The notes below the pieces were generated by a model that did no database searches, had not been told where the DNA came from, and saw only the letters and a list, made by a program, of their open reading frames with translations. Source: an uncultured Chromatiaceae bacterium (GTDB lineage: Bacteria; Pseudomonadota; Gammaproteobacteria; Chromatiales; Chromatiaceae). From it: 38,278 nucleotides of DNA. A program made the translations under genes and the position numbers. The stretch spans positions 1 to 38,278 of the forward strand of contig CALALB010000013.1 in the NCBI GenBank assembly GCA_937923175.1. Reading direction: 5' to 3'. This document shows, in pieces, positions 1 through 9,000 of the stretch. The stretch's first letter is position 1. Every line of letters starts with the position of its first letter.

Positions 1-458
1 CCAGTGGAATCAGTGGCCCTCGCCCCGCTGTCGGGTCTTGTCCGAGAGGCCAAAAGGAGGGTGCGGCCTGGGCTCAGGGGGTTCGACATGAGTGCTGTGA
101 TCCAGCTTGACGCATGCAAGGCAATACTGGGGTCTAGATCCTGAGGTCTTGCTCCACCGATCGCGGCAAGGGGGATATAGGTCATACCCGCCGCCCGCTG
201 GTGCACCCGCATGACCCGTTCAGTATAGGCATTGGAATGCAGAAAGGTCTCATAGGCGCAGACCAGCAGATGCCGATAGTCCTCGAGACTCGGCTTGCCG
301 TCGCGGGCGCGTCGGGCCTCAAGGGCATCATGAAGGTGTTTTAGGATCTGCAGGCGATTGGCCTGCACCACCTCGGGGTCATAGGCGATCCCAAAATAGT
401 CGGGAAAATCCTCGGCCGAGACGAGTTCGGCGAGTTCTGGGGAGGCGTTTAGGCTCAT
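1..458 (-). CDS. nifW: NifW, nitrogenase-stabilizing/protective protein (3' end beyond window)
   Basis: NifW protects or helps mature the nitrogenase MoFe protein in the cytoplasm. The frame starts at an ATG at 458 and stays open for 152 codons to the window edge, so the stop is not seen. The first ~100 residues carry the family pattern: [18 protein letters not shown] near residues 14-31, then NRLQILK, AYETF around residue 70, and YIPLAAIGG near residue 100. The start overlaps the nifV stop in an ATGA, which implies translational coupling in one nifV-nifW transcript. NifW proteins usually end soon after the last motif. Here about 50 further residues follow, with no recognised domain. Identification rests on recognised family motifs, not on a search. 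Confidence 0.85.
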   Translation of the reverse strand, partial: MSLNASPELAELVSAEDFPDYFGIAYDPEVVQANRLQILKHLHDALEARRARDGKPSLEDYRHLLVCAYETFLHSNAYTERVMRVHQRAAGMTYIPLAAIGGARPQDLDPSIALHASSWITALMSNPLSPGRTLLLASRTRPDSGARATDST

Positions 459-1615
459 GGCAGCTCGTCCTCCTGAATCCAGTTGGGCACAGGATCGCCT
501 GTGATGTCGCCTGCAAGCGCCCGCCAGCAGCCGATGAGTTCCTCATCGGTCTGCGGGCGCTTGGTGCGGATTACCTGGGCACGGATCGTCTCGAGCAACC
601 GACTGGCCTGTCCTGGGCTTAGATCGAAACCCAGGCCTGCCATCACTGTCTGGACCGCTCGAGTGCCCGAGTGTTTGCCGAGCACCAGGCGGTGGCTGCG
701 TCCAACCAGGGCGGGGTCAAAGCCCTGGTAATTGCCCGGATGCTTGAGTAGGCCATCGACATGGATGCCAGATTCATGGGTAAAGACACCATCACCGACG
801 ATGCTTTTTTGCCAGGGGATGGGACGGCCGGCGGCGCTTGCCACCCGCTGGGCCAACTCGGGAAGACGGCGCAGTTCGATACCGGCCCTGATCCCATAGC
901 AGCGCTCAAGCGCGAGTACTACCTCCTCAAGCGGGGCATTGCCCGCCCGTTCACCGAGCCCGATCACCGTGGTATTGAGATGGGTCGCCCCCGCCTTGGC
1001 CGCAGCGAGGGTATTGGCGGTTGCCAGACCCAGATCATCATGGGCGTGCATCTCGATCTCTAGATCGGTATGACGGCGTATCTCAGAGATCCGGGCATAG
1101 ACCCCGAAAGGCTCGAGGATCCCCAGGGTATCAGCAAACCGAAAGCGCCTGGCACCCGCGCGCTCGGCGACCTCGATGACCCGGAGTACGAAGGCGGGAT
1201 CGGCGCGCGAGGCATCCTCTCCGCCGATACAGACCTCAAGCCCTAGGTTCCGTGCCTGGGCGATGTGTCGCGGAAGCTCTCTCAGCAGCCAGGCGCGATC
1301 GCGTCCAAGTTTATAACGCAGCAATTGATCCGAAATCGGCGCCGAGAGGTCGATCAACTGCACCCTCAGGTCGGCGCAGGTCGCAATATCCTGGGCATTG
1401 AGCCGGCTCCAGACCATGAGACGCGCCGACAGATCCAGGGCGGCGATGGCGCGGATATCCTCGCGCTCGCTCTCACCCATCGCCGGGATCCCAACCTCCA
1501 TCTCGGGGACGCCAAGGGCAGCGAGCGCATCAGCGATGGCAAGCCGCTCATCGCGGGTAAAGGCTACACCTGCCGATTGCTCGCCATCGCGCAGGGTAGT
1601 GTCATTGATGATCAT
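455..1615 (-). CDS. nifV: NifV, homocitrate synthase
   Basis: Condenses acetyl-CoA with 2-oxoglutarate to homocitrate, the organic ligand of the nitrogenase FeMo cofactor. It is a 386-residue HMGL-like TIM-barrel protein. The N-terminus reads [16 protein letters not shown], the metal-binding [13 protein letters not shown] motif follows near residue 190, and ESGIHVDG lies further on; the length matches NifV rather than the longer LeuA, which carries an extra regulatory domain. The frame can be extended to a TTG at 1669, but that codon lies inside the sigma-54 promoter and upstream of the predicted transcript start (~1642). The ATG at 1615 also gives the usual NifV N-terminus, so I chose it. 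No clear Shine-Dalgarno is seen. nifW follows in ATGA overlap. Confidence 0.95.
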   Translation of the reverse strand: MIINDTTLRDGEQSAGVAFTRDERLAIADALAALGVPEMEVGIPAMGESEREDIRAIAALDLSARLMVWSRLNAQDIATCADLRVQLIDLSAPISDQLLRYKLGRDRAWLLRELPRHIAQARNLGLEVCIGGEDASRADPAFVLRVIEVAERAGARRFRFADTLGILEPFGVYARISEIRRHTDLEIEMHAHDDLGLATANTLAAAKAGATHLNTTVIGLGERAGNAPLEEVVLALERCYGIRAGIELRRLPELAQRVASAAGRPIPWQKSIVGDGVFTHESGIHVDGLLKHPGNYQGFDPALVGRSHRLVLGKHSGTRAVQTVMAGLGFDLSPGQASRLLETIRAQVIRTKRPQTDEELIGCWRALAGDITGDPVPNWIQEDELP

Positions 1616-1652
1616 GGCTGGATGAGCGAATGAGGTCCCATACCAGCCATCT

Positions 1653-1668
1653 GGCAATTTTCGTTCCA
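1653..1668 (-). promoter_or_regulatory. Sigma-54 (-24/-12) promoter of nifVW
   Basis: The minus strand reads TGGAACGAAAATTGCC. It matches the RpoN consensus TGGCACG-N4-TTGC with one mismatch in the -24 block, and has the required 10 nt between the GG and GC doublets. The predicted transcript start is near 1642, 27 nt before the nifV ATG. An activator site and an IHF-type site lie upstream at suitable distances. Confidence 0.82.
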
Positions 1669-1685
1669 AAAATAAATATTAATTA

Positions 1686-1698
1686 AATCAAAGCTTTA
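1686..1698. promoter_or_regulatory. IHF-type binding site of the nifVW promoter
   Basis: AATCAAAGCTTTA matches the IHF consensus WATCAANNNNTTR at every fixed position. It sits in an AT-rich tract between the NifA site and the sigma-54 element, about 50 bp upstream of the predicted start. IHF bends the DNA at this place in many nif promoters. That it binds IHF is inferred from sequence and position. Confidence 0.65.
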
Positions 1699-1719
1699 AG
1701 ATAAAGAAAGGGGGCAGCT

Positions 1720-1735
1720 TGTCGCACTGATGACA
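1720..1735. promoter_or_regulatory. NifA upstream activator sequence (TGT-N10-ACA)
   Basis: TGTCGCACTGATGACA is an exact TGT-N10-ACA, the NifA recognition pattern. Its centre is about 86 bp upstream of the predicted sigma-54 start of nifVW, within the usual working range. The divergent MFS gene starts 206 bp to the other side and has no sigma-54 element that I could find, so the site most likely serves nifVW only. Confidence 0.78.
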
Positions 1736-1941
1736 ACCCTGGAGCGACTGACATGCATGACCTCGATCCAATTGGCCGACTCGCCCGCAGGGCGGGTCGC
1801 AGACCTCGAGAACCGAGCATTGAGCGGATCGCTTGAGTCGGTCTCCCAAGCGGGCGGATCGATCATCCGGCCGCATTCCCATCGGTTCCAGCCTTGCGCG
1901 ACAATCGCTGCCCTACCCCTCTTTCCTGAGGAGCCAATCCC

Positions 1942-3282
1942 ATGCCAGTGCGCACCCTTGCCACACGCCGCGAGATCCTGGGCTGGGCGATGTTCGACTT
2001 CGCCAATTCGTCCTATACATTGCTGATCATCACCGTGGTCTTCGGGGACCTGTTTACACGGGTGATCGTGGGCGATGCGCCGGAATACCGCCTGGGGAAT
2101 TTTTTATGGAGCCTGTCCTTGGCGATCAGCTATCTCCTGGTGGTCCTGATCTCGCCTGTTGCCGGGGCGATCATGGACTATCGGGCGGGTAAAAAGCGTT
2201 TTTTGTTTGCTAGCTATCTGCTGACGGTGCTCACCACGGCCGGGTTGTATTGGGCCACACCTGGATGGGTATGGTTAGCGATGCTGCTGCTGATCCTGTC
2301 CAATCTCGGTTTCGCCCTGGGTGAGTCCTTTATCGCGAGCTTTTTGCCGGATCTGGGACCGCCGGAAGACCTGGGCAAGATCTCGGGATTTGGCTGGGCC
2401 TTGGGTTATATCGGCGGGTTGATCGCAGCGGTGTTCGTATTATTAGTGCTCGGCGAGGTGAGTGCCGAAAACCTGGCCCGTATCCGCTGGGTCGGCCCCT
2501 GGACCGCCCTGTTCTTTATGCTTGCCGCCATCCCGACCTTTTTGTGGGTGCGCGAGCGCGGCAGCCCCAGACCCTTACCAGCCGGTCAAACCTATCTTGG
2601 GCTGGGCATGAGCCGCGTCCGCCAGACCCTGAGTCATCTCGACCGCCATCGCGATCTGGTCTGGCTTCTGGTCTCGGTCTTCTTTTCCATGGCTGGGATC
2701 GCGATCATCATCACCTATGCCTTTATCTATGGGGCCCAGGTGATCAAATGGGATGAGGACACACGTCAGCTGATGTTCGTTCTGGTCCAGCTCACCGCCG
2801 CAGGCGGGGCCCTGGTCTTCGGTTTGATCCAAGACCGCATCGGGGCCCAGCCAACCTATGCCTTGACCCTGGTTCTATGGATACTGGCGATCCTGTTGAT
2901 CTATTTTACCCCCCAGATTGCAGACCAGGCACATCTATGGTTTGGCCTGAATTGGCAGGCCCACCAGGTCTTTTTGGTGGTCGGTTGTATCGCTGGGGCG
3001 AGTCTGGGGGCCTGTCAGTCAAGCACCCGTACCCTGGTGGGTCTCTTCGCCCCTTCATCGCGCTCGGCCGAGCTCTTCGGCTTCTGGGGACTGGCGATGA
3101 AGCTTGCCGGGGTCTTCGGTCTATTGGGGATTGGGCTGCTTCAGATCTGGCTCGGACTCCGACAGGCGATGCTCTTTTGCGCGCTCTTGTTTGGCATCGC
3201 CCTTTTGTTTGCCAGCCGAATTGATGAAGGACGGGGGCGGCGGGTCGCCGAGGCGCATGAGGCGGGGTTGAGTGTCTGGTAA
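1942..3282 (+). CDS. MFS transporter, UMF1/Atg22-like family
   Basis: An inner-membrane major facilitator protein of 446 residues with about 12 hydrophobic segments. The N-terminal pattern [21 protein letters not shown] and the later [11 protein letters not shown] resemble the UMF1 (Atg22-like) branch of MFS permeases; the substrate is unknown. A Shine-Dalgarno GAGGAG lies 8 nt before the ATG. The gene is divergent from nifV and ends 158 bp before rnfA on the same strand, so it may be the first gene of the rnf transcript. Nothing in the protein ties it to Rnf function. The family call is by motif only. Confidence 0.8.
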   Translation: MPVRTLATRREILGWAMFDFANSSYTLLIITVVFGDLFTRVIVGDAPEYRLGNFLWSLSLAISYLLVVLISPVAGAIMDYRAGKKRFLFASYLLTVLTTAGLYWATPGWVWLAMLLLILSNLGFALGESFIASFLPDLGPPEDLGKISGFGWALGYIGGLIAAVFVLLVLGEVSAENLARIRWVGPWTALFFMLAAIPTFLWVRERGSPRPLPAGQTYLGLGMSRVRQTLSHLDRHRDLVWLLVSVFFSMAGIAIIITYAFIYGAQVIKWDEDTRQLMFVLVQLTAAGGALVFGLIQDRIGAQPTYALTLVLWILAILLIYFTPQIADQAHLWFGLNWQAHQVFLVVGCIAGASLGACQSSTRTLVGLFAPSSRSAELFGFWGLAMKLAGVFGLLGIGLLQIWLGLRQAMLFCALLFGIALLFASRIDEGRGRRVAEAHEAGLSVW

Positions 3283-3440
3283 AACCGGTGACTGGGAAGC
3301 CATTCACCCCTCTCTGTGTCGTGTTGTCGGGAGCCATGAGGCAGCGTATCCTTGACCAAGGCCTGCTGCGCACGACCTCATGGCCTTGGCAAACTGCTCA
3401 AATCTCCTGCCCCCAGTCAGACAGCACACCACAGACCCCC

Positions 3441-4022
3441 ATGACCGAATATCTCCTCATCCTGGTCGGGACCGTCCTGGTCAATAACTTCGTCTTAGTC
3501 AAGTTCCTAGGCCTGTGTCCATTCATGGGGGTCTCGAAAAAGCTCGAGACGGCAACCGGCATGGGCTTGGCGACGACCTTCGTCATGACCCTGTCTGCGG
3601 TCATCAGCTGGATCGTGAATACCCTGATCCTTGAACCCCTGGGGATCGGCTATCTGCGCACCATCGCCTTTATCCTGGTGATCGCCTCAGTGGTCCAGTT
3701 CACCGAGACGGTGATGCGCAAGACCAGCCCGCTGCTTTATCAGTTACTCGGGATCTATCTACCGCTGATCACCACCAACTGTGCAGTGCTGGGGGTGGCC
3801 TTGCTCAATCAGCAAACCGGGCACACCCTGGTTGAGTCGGCGCTCTATGGATTTGGTGCCGCCCTCGGGTTCTCATTGGTCCTGGCGCTCTTTGCCGCCA
3901 TCCGCGAGCGGGTGGCAGTAGCCGATGTCCCTAGGCCGTTCAAAGGCAGCCCGATCGCCCTGATCACCGCGGGTCTGATGTCTCTGGCCTTCATGGGCTT
4001 TGCGGGTTTGGCGCCCAATTGA
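3441..4022 (+). CDS. rnfA: RnfA, ion-translocating Rnf complex membrane subunit
   Basis: An integral inner-membrane subunit of the Rnf complex, which couples ferredoxin/NADH electron transfer to an ion gradient. The 193-residue length is exactly typical of RnfA. The N-terminus [20 protein letters not shown] with [13 protein letters not shown] is diagnostic, and the [12 protein letters not shown] segment near residue 110 holds the conserved cysteine that pairs with the one in the N-terminal CPF segment. Six hydrophobic helices are visible. The frame is open further upstream to 3288, but the added ~51 residues are polar and unlike RnfA, so the ATG at 3441 is chosen. It is the first of the Rnf genes, with rnfB 37 bp downstream. 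No sigma-54 promoter was found upstream. Confidence 0.96.
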   Translation: MTEYLLILVGTVLVNNFVLVKFLGLCPFMGVSKKLETATGMGLATTFVMTLSAVISWIVNTLILEPLGIGYLRTIAFILVIASVVQFTETVMRKTSPLLYQLLGIYLPLITTNCAVLGVALLNQQTGHTLVESALYGFGAALGFSLVLALFAAIRERVAVADVPRPFKGSPIALITAGLMSLAFMGFAGLAPN

Positions 4023-4059
4023 TCTGAGGGATCCCAAGCAGGCAGGGCACACCAAAACC

Positions 4060-4593
4060 ATGTTTGCTGCTATCCTGACCATCGCCGCACTCGCCGCCTT
4101 TTTTGGGGCCTTGCTCGGTTATTCGGCCTTGCGCTTTCGCGTCGAGGGTAACCCGATTGCCGATCAGATCGAGTCCCTATTGCCGCAGACCCAATGCGGT
4201 CAATGCGGCTATCCAGGTTGTCGACCCTATGCCGAGGCCCTGGCCAAGGGCGATGCCGAGATCAATCGCTGTCTGCCCGGCGGCGAGGCCTTGGTCTTGA
4301 CCCTGGCTGATCTACTCGGGCGCGAGCCGGTGCGGATGGAGATCAGGAAAAAGCTTCCGGTCGTGGCCTATATTGACCCCCAAGGCTGTATCGGCTGTAC
4401 CCGCTGTATCCAGGCCTGTCCGGTCGATGCCATTATCGGCGCGACCAAACAGCTTCACGCTGTGTTGGCAACCGAATGCACCGGCTGTGAATTGTGCGTT
4501 GCCCCTTGCCCCGTGGACTGTATCCAGATGCGTCCAATCCCAGAGGACATCCAGGGTTGGCGCTGGCCTTATCCAGCCCCGACCTCGCTGTAG
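4060..4593 (+). CDS. rnfB: RnfB, Fe-S subunit of the Rnf complex
   Basis: A membrane-anchored electron-transfer subunit that takes electrons from or gives them to ferredoxin. It has 177 residues. A hydrophobic anchor spans about 3-25. A four-cysteine [4Fe-4S] module follows (C46, C49, C54, C71, with the CGQCGYPGC pattern), then two ferredoxin-type clusters (C110/113/116/120 and C140/143/146/150). All twelve ligands are present. The start at 4060 gives the normal RnfB N-terminus; an upstream start at 4000 would add a polar leader overlapping rnfA. rnfC begins 28 bp after its stop. Confidence 0.95.
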   Translation: MFAAILTIAALAAFFGALLGYSALRFRVEGNPIADQIESLLPQTQCGQCGYPGCRPYAEALAKGDAEINRCLPGGEALVLTLADLLGREPVRMEIRKKLPVVAYIDPQGCIGCTRCIQACPVDAIIGATKQLHAVLATECTGCELCVAPCPVDCIQMRPIPEDIQGWRWPYPAPTSL

Positions 4594-4621
4594 CCAAAGT
4601 CAGCCGCTCAATCGGACAAGC

Positions 4622-6193
4622 ATGACGATCCCGATCCCAGACCTTCAAGGCCGCACCCTGTGGCGTTTCCACGGCGGTATCCATATCCCGGACGAGAAGG
4701 CCCTCGCCAATCATCGCCCCATCGAGACCGTGCCCTTGCCCGAGCGTCTCTGGGTGCCGCTGCAGCAGCATATCGGGGCGCCTGCCAGACCCAAGGTCTT
4801 GGTCGGTGAACGGGTCTTCAAAGGTCAAATGATCGCTGAACCCCAAGGATTCGTCAGTGCACCCATCCATGCCCCGACCTCTGGGCGGATCCTAGGGATC
4901 GAGCCGCACCCCGTGCCCCATCCCTCGGGGTTTCAGGCACCATGTATTGTGATTGAGCCCGATGGTGCGGAGACCTGGGCTGAGCGACCGCCGCCCCTGC
5001 TCGATTACCCCCAGATCGATCCTGCCCTGATCCGCGAGCGTATCCGCTGGGCAGGCGTGGTGGGTCTGGGTGGGGCGACCTTTCCCACCAGTGTCAAGCT
5101 AAGCCCTGGCCCCGACCGCGCGATCCATACCCTGATCATCAACGGAGCCGAATGCGAGCCCTATATCACCTGCGACGATCGGCTGATGCGCGAGCGCGCT
5201 GGACGCATCCTTGAGGGGGTGCGGATCATCCATTATCTCCTGCAGCCGAAAACCGTACTTATTGGGATCGAGGATAATAAGCCGGAGGCGATCGCCGCTA
5301 TGCGCCAGGCACTGGCGGCGACCGATCTGGTCGACTATACCGAGATCGTCTCCATTCCTACCCTGTATCCGAGCGGCGGCGAAAAACAGCTCATCAAGAT
5401 TCTCACTGGACGCGAGGTACCGACAAGCAATATCCCAGCCCAGATCGGGATCGTCTGTCAAAATATCGGAACAGCGGCGGCAGTGGCCGATGCCGTCCTG
5501 GATGGTCGCCCCCTGATCAGCCGGGTGGTGACGGTCAGTGGTCGCGCTATCGCATGTCCCAGCAATCTCGAGGTGTTGATCGGAACCCCGATCGACCATC
5601 TGATCGCCCATTGTGGCGGCTATCGCCAGCCACCTGCCAAGCTCATCTGCGGTGGGCCCATGATGGGCTTTCAGATCCATGATCCCACCACCCCGGTTGC
5701 TAAGGGGACCAATTGCCTGCTTGCCCTCACCTCGGCGGAATCCCCGGATCCAGGCCCACCCCTGCCCTGTATCCGCTGTGGGCGCTGCGCAACGGTCTGC
5801 CCGGCCAATCTCTTACCGCAGCAGCTCTATTGGTATGCGCGTGCCAAGGACCTCGACCGGGTCCAGGATTATCATCTATTCGATTGCATCGAGTGCGGCT
5901 GCTGTGCTTATGTCTGCCCGAGTCATCTGCCGCTCGTCCAGTACTATCGCTATGCCAAGACCGAGATCTGGGCGCGCGAACAGGAACGCCGCAAGGCCGA
6001 ACAGGCCCGTGCCCGCTATCTCGCCAAGCAGGCCAGGCTCGAGCGCCAAGCGCGCGAGCGTCAGGCAAGGTTGCAGCAACATCAGGAGGCACTGGCCTAT
6101 TCAGACCCCGCCCGCCCCGAGGATCGGGCGGCATTGATCGATGCCGCCCGGCAGCGCGCCGCGGCGCGCCGGTCTCAACTGCCCAAGGATTGA
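4622..6193 (+). CDS. rnfC: RnfC, NADH-binding Fe-S subunit of the Rnf complex
   Basis: A peripheral cytoplasmic subunit expected to bind NADH and FMN and to pass electrons to RnfB. It has 523 residues. An RnfC N-terminal domain (GGIHIPDEK near residue 20) is followed by a NuoF-like 51-kDa fold with GGATFPTSVKL and NGAECEPYIT, then an SLBB-type region. Two ferredoxin clusters follow: C383/386/389/393 and C422/425/428/432. The tail is rich in Arg, Gln, Glu and Ala and probably helical, as in longer proteobacterial RnfC. The frame is open upstream to 4373 inside rnfB, but the ATG at 4622 gives the family N-terminus. It is the last Rnf gene before the inserted complex; rnfD comes 7.7 kb later. 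Confidence 0.95.
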   Translation: MTIPIPDLQGRTLWRFHGGIHIPDEKALANHRPIETVPLPERLWVPLQQHIGAPARPKVLVGERVFKGQMIAEPQGFVSAPIHAPTSGRILGIEPHPVPHPSGFQAPCIVIEPDGAETWAERPPPLLDYPQIDPALIRERIRWAGVVGLGGATFPTSVKLSPGPDRAIHTLIINGAECEPYITCDDRLMRERAGRILEGVRIIHYLLQPKTVLIGIEDNKPEAIAAMRQALAATDLVDYTEIVSIPTLYPSGGEKQLIKILTGREVPTSNIPAQIGIVCQNIGTAAAVADAVLDGRPLISRVVTVSGRAIACPSNLEVLIGTPIDHLIAHCGGYRQPPAKLICGGPMMGFQIHDPTTPVAKGTNCLLALTSAESPDPGPPLPCIRCGRCATVCPANLLPQQLYWYARAKDLDRVQDYHLFDCIECGCCAYVCPSHLPLVQYYRYAKTEIWAREQERRKAEQARARYLAKQARLERQARERQARLQQHQEALAYSDPARPEDRAALIDAARQRAAARRSQLPKD

Positions 6194-6213
6194 ACTGGTG
6201 CCCACTGGGTATG

Positions 6214-6244
6214 GCGGGGATTTGGGGTAGAACAAGGCCCCCGC
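6214..6244. terminator. Weak hairpin between convergent rnfC and hyfI
   Basis: GCGGGG at 6214-6219 pairs with CCCCGC at 6239-6244 across a 19-nt loop, in the 56-bp convergent gap between rnfC and hyfI. Neither side carries a T-run, so at most it is a weak or Rho-assisted stop. Read-through from rnfABC toward hyfB would run antisense across hyfI. Confidence 0.2.
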
Positions 6245-6249
6245 GCTGG

Positions 6250-6762
6250 TCAGATCGAGCGCCCCAATGCGCTCAGCAGACCGCGCAAAAGGTCCAGGGG
6301 CGCAGGTGGGCAACCCGGGATCTTGACATCCACGGGGATAACGTTCTCGACCGCGCCGCAGCTTGCATAAGAGATACCGAACTCGCCACCCGTGCAGGCA
6401 CAATCGCCGGCGGCGATGACCAACTTGGGGGCAGGCACCGCGCGCCAGGTGCGGCGCAGCGCAGTCTCCATATGGCGTGAGACAGGCCCAGTGACCAAGA
6501 GCGCATCGGCATGCCGGGGCGAGGCGACGAAATGCACCCCAAAACGCTCCAGATCGTAATAGGGGTTATTCAAGCCATGGATCTCGAGCTCGCAGGCATT
6601 ACATGAACCCGCATCCACCTGGCGAATCGCCAGGCTACGCCCTAGGCGCCAATCGATGCGCCGGCGCAGCTCGAGTCCGAGGCGTTTAAGTTCAGGATCG
6701 GTCACGCAGACCGGCTCGGTGACAACGCCGGTCTGGAGGGATTGTTTAAGGATTCGCAACAT
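6250..6762 (-). CDS. hyfI: HyfI/NuoB-like small Fe-S subunit of an Ehr-type complex
   Basis: A homologue of NuoB and of the small subunit of group 4 hydrogenases (HycG/HyfI), which holds the terminal [4Fe-4S] cluster. It has 170 residues. Likely ligands are C54 and C57 in GSCNACELEI, C121 or C123 in GDCACTGG, and C151 in PGCPPAP. The spaced CxxC in place of the adjacent cysteines of complex I is the group 4 pattern. YDLERFGVHFVASPRHAD is also typical. The ATG at 6762 is chosen over a TTG at 6804. The gene lies alone on the minus strand, divergent from hyfB, while its five partner subunits and all Rnf genes are on the plus strand. Separate regulation of this subunit is therefore possible. Confidence 0.9.
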   Translation of the reverse strand: MLRILKQSLQTGVVTEPVCVTDPELKRLGLELRRRIDWRLGRSLAIRQVDAGSCNACELEIHGLNNPYYDLERFGVHFVASPRHADALLVTGPVSRHMETALRRTWRAVPAPKLVIAAGDCACTGGEFGISYASCGAVENVIPVDVKIPGCPPAPLDLLRGLLSALGRSI

Positions 6763-6819
6763 CAGCTTATCTCTACATTTCAGGGGGGCAGACCAGGCCC
6801 GCAATCGGCAGTCTCATTT

Positions 6820-6849
6820 TTGCACTCATGCCATGCCATTTTATACAAT
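6820..6849 (+). promoter_or_regulatory. Candidate sigma-70 promoter of the hyfBCEFG genes
   Basis: TTGCAC at 6820-6825 and TACAAT at 6844-6849 are 18 bp apart (a TATACA at 6842 would give 16 bp). The pair lies in the divergent gap between hyfI and hyfB, about 100 bp before the hyfB start. It is the best -35/-10 pair in this gap; it has not been tested. Confidence 0.35.
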
Positions 6850-6956
6850 CTGTAGCCTCATACCCCCTTGGCTTTTGGTTGCTGGGGTCGAGAATACCCT
6901 CATGCGGGGTGTCCCTGTTGTCCAAATCGGCCAAAGTCTCCCTCATCCTTTAAACA

Positions 6957-8969
6957 TTGGGTGCTGAGTTGTCGCTGTCGCTTGTACTCATCGCCATTGC
7001 CTTGGCGCTGCTCTCCAGCGCTCTTTCACTAGGCGCTGGTCGCGAGGTACGGATCGTCCGCCTGGTTGCAACACCCTTGATCGGGCTTTCCGGGTTGTTG
7101 GCCTGTACGGCTGGTCTGGGGATCCTGGCCACAGGCAACTCTCTCGAGACCGTCCTGCCCCTCGGCCTGCCTTGGCTACCCTGGCATGTGCGTTTGGATG
7201 CGCTCTCTGGATTCTTTCTCATCCTGCTCGGCCTGGTCACTGCGGCGGTCGGTCTATATGGGTCATCCTATATCCGCGACCTTGAACACGGGCGCGATTC
7301 GATTGCGGCGCTCGGGGTCTTCACCGGTCTCTTTCTCGCCGGCATGGAGCTGGTCCTCATCGCCGCTGACGCCTTCGTCTTCATGGTGGCCTGGGAATTG
7401 ATGTCGCTCGCCTCCTATTTCCTGGTCGCCTTTCATCATGAACATGCCGCCAATCGGCGGGCGGCCTTTTTGTATCTCTTGATCGCCCATCTCGGCGGTC
7501 TGGCGATCCTGCTGAGCTTCGGGGTACTGGCTGCATTCGGGGCTGGTTTCGGTTTTGAGTCGATGCGTGCCGCACCCCTGTCCTCGACCTGGGCGAGCGT
7601 CGTCTTCATACTCGCCTTCATCGGATTCGGGGCCAAGGCGGGATTGGTTCCGCTGCATGCCTGGCTGCCTCAGGCCCATCCGGTTGCCCCCTCACACATC
7701 TCGGCGCTCCTATCAGCGGTCATGCTCAAGGTCGCCGTCTACGGCTTCATTCGGGTGGTGTTAGACCTCATGGGCGAGGTGCAGTGGCAGTGGGGTGTGG
7801 CCATGCTGGTCGTTGGCGGCGCCTCGGCCTTGGTCGGTGTGCTCTTTGCGCTGGTGCAGACCGATCTCAAACGCCTCTTGGCCTATTCATCGGTCGAAAA
7901 TCTGGGGGTCATCTTTATCGCCTTAGGCCTGGCAGTGCTTTTTTTAAGCACTGGACATCCGCTGCACGGCGCCTTGGCCCTTGGGGCAGGGCTTTATCAT
8001 GCATTAAATCATGCCCTTTTTAAGGGCCTGCTGTTTTTGGGCGCAGGGGCCATTCTCCATAGCGCCCATGAGCGCGACCTCGAACAGATGGGTGGGCTAT
8101 TGCGCCGCATGCCTTGGACCGGCAGCCTGTTTCTCGTCGGTAGCCTGTCGATCTCGGCCCTACCGCCCTTCAATGGCTTTGTGTCCGAATGGCTGATCTT
8201 TCAATCGGCGCTCCAGTCCTGGCAGATCGACAGCGGCGTCTTGCGCAGCCTGATCCCAATCGCCGCAGCGGTCCTAGCCCTCACCGGTGCCCTGGTGGCC
8301 GCCACCTTTGTCAAGGTCTATGGGGTGGCCTTTCTCGGCCAGGCACGCTCGCGCCATGTGCGCCGGGCGCGTGAAGTGACGCCGGCGATGCAGATTAGCC
8401 AGGGGATACTGGCCGCGCTCTGTATCCTGCTCGGTGTCTTACCGACGGCTATGATCGAGCTCATCGATCAGGTCTCTGCCCAGGTCCTCCATCTCGGTCT
8501 GCTGCAGACCAGTGCCGGGGGCTGGCTGTGGCTGACCCCTATCTCGCCGGACGCCGCCAGTTATAGCGCGCCCTTGACCCTGGTCCTTCTGGTCTCGTTG
8601 ATGGCTGGGATAGTTTGGTGGTTGCGCCATCGTATCCCCCGCCGTATCCGTCGCTGTGACCCTTGGGACTGCGGTTTTGCGCCGCCCTCGCCGCGGATGC
8701 AATATAGCGCCACTGGTTTTGCCCAACCGGTACGCCGGGTGTTTGCGTTCTTTTTTGATAGCGAGGAGGCGCGTCTCGATCCCTTAGAGCCTGCCCCGCG
8801 CTATCGTCTGAGGCTCGATGAGCCAAGCTGGCGGCTTTTCTACCGCCCGCTCGCCCAAGCCACTTACACCGCAGCGCGGTGGATCGTGCGTTTGCAATCA
8901 GGAAACCTGCGCATCTATCTCGGCTGGACGCTCGGGACCCTGCTCATCCTGCTGTGGATTGTCTCATGA
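6957..8969 (+). CDS. hyfB: HyfB-like antiporter-type membrane subunit (NuoL/MrpA relative)
   Basis: A proton-pumping-type membrane subunit of a complex I/group 4 hydrogenase-like complex. It has about 670 residues with more than 14 hydrophobic segments. The antiporter-module signature KAGLVPLHAWLPQAHPVAPSH lies near residue 225, with the conserved lysine, and HALFKGLLFLGAGA near 355 is a further conserved pump segment. The soluble stretch near 565-595 (DCGFAPPSPRMQYSATGF) is the C-terminal mark of HyfB/HycC. The start is uncertain: TTG at 6957 or TTG at 6969, and no good Shine-Dalgarno is seen. hyfC starts 32 bp after the stop. Confidence 0.9.
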   Translation: MGAELSLSLVLIAIALALLSSALSLGAGREVRIVRLVATPLIGLSGLLACTAGLGILATGNSLETVLPLGLPWLPWHVRLDALSGFFLILLGLVTAAVGLYGSSYIRDLEHGRDSIAALGVFTGLFLAGMELVLIAADAFVFMVAWELMSLASYFLVAFHHEHAANRRAAFLYLLIAHLGGLAILLSFGVLAAFGAGFGFESMRAAPLSSTWASVVFILAFIGFGAKAGLVPLHAWLPQAHPVAPSHISALLSAVMLKVAVYGFIRVVLDLMGEVQWQWGVAMLVVGGASALVGVLFALVQTDLKRLLAYSSVENLGVIFIALGLAVLFLSTGHPLHGALALGAGLYHALNHALFKGLLFLGAGAILHSAHERDLEQMGGLLRRMPWTGSLFLVGSLSISALPPFNGFVSEWLIFQSALQSWQIDSGVLRSLIPIAAAVLALTGALVAATFVKVYGVAFLGQARSRHVRRAREVTPAMQISQGILAALCILLGVLPTAMIELIDQVSAQVLHLGLLQTSAGGWLWLTPISPDAASYSAPLTLVLLVSLMAGIVWWLRHRIPRRIRRCDPWDCGFAPPSPRMQYSATGFAQPVRRVFAFFFDSEEARLDPLEPAPRYRLRLDEPSWRLFYRPLAQATYTAARWIVRLQSGNLRIYLGWTLGTLLILLWIVS

Positions 8970-9000
8970 CCGACCTGGTGTACCTACCCCCTCTCTAGCT

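Noticed and set aside
6869-6882. A sigma-54 -24/-12 element before hyfB (TGGCTTTTGGTTGC)
   Set aside because: The GG and GC doublets are separated by 9 nt instead of 10, a spacing RpoN does not tolerate, and no TGT-N10-ACA site is nearby.
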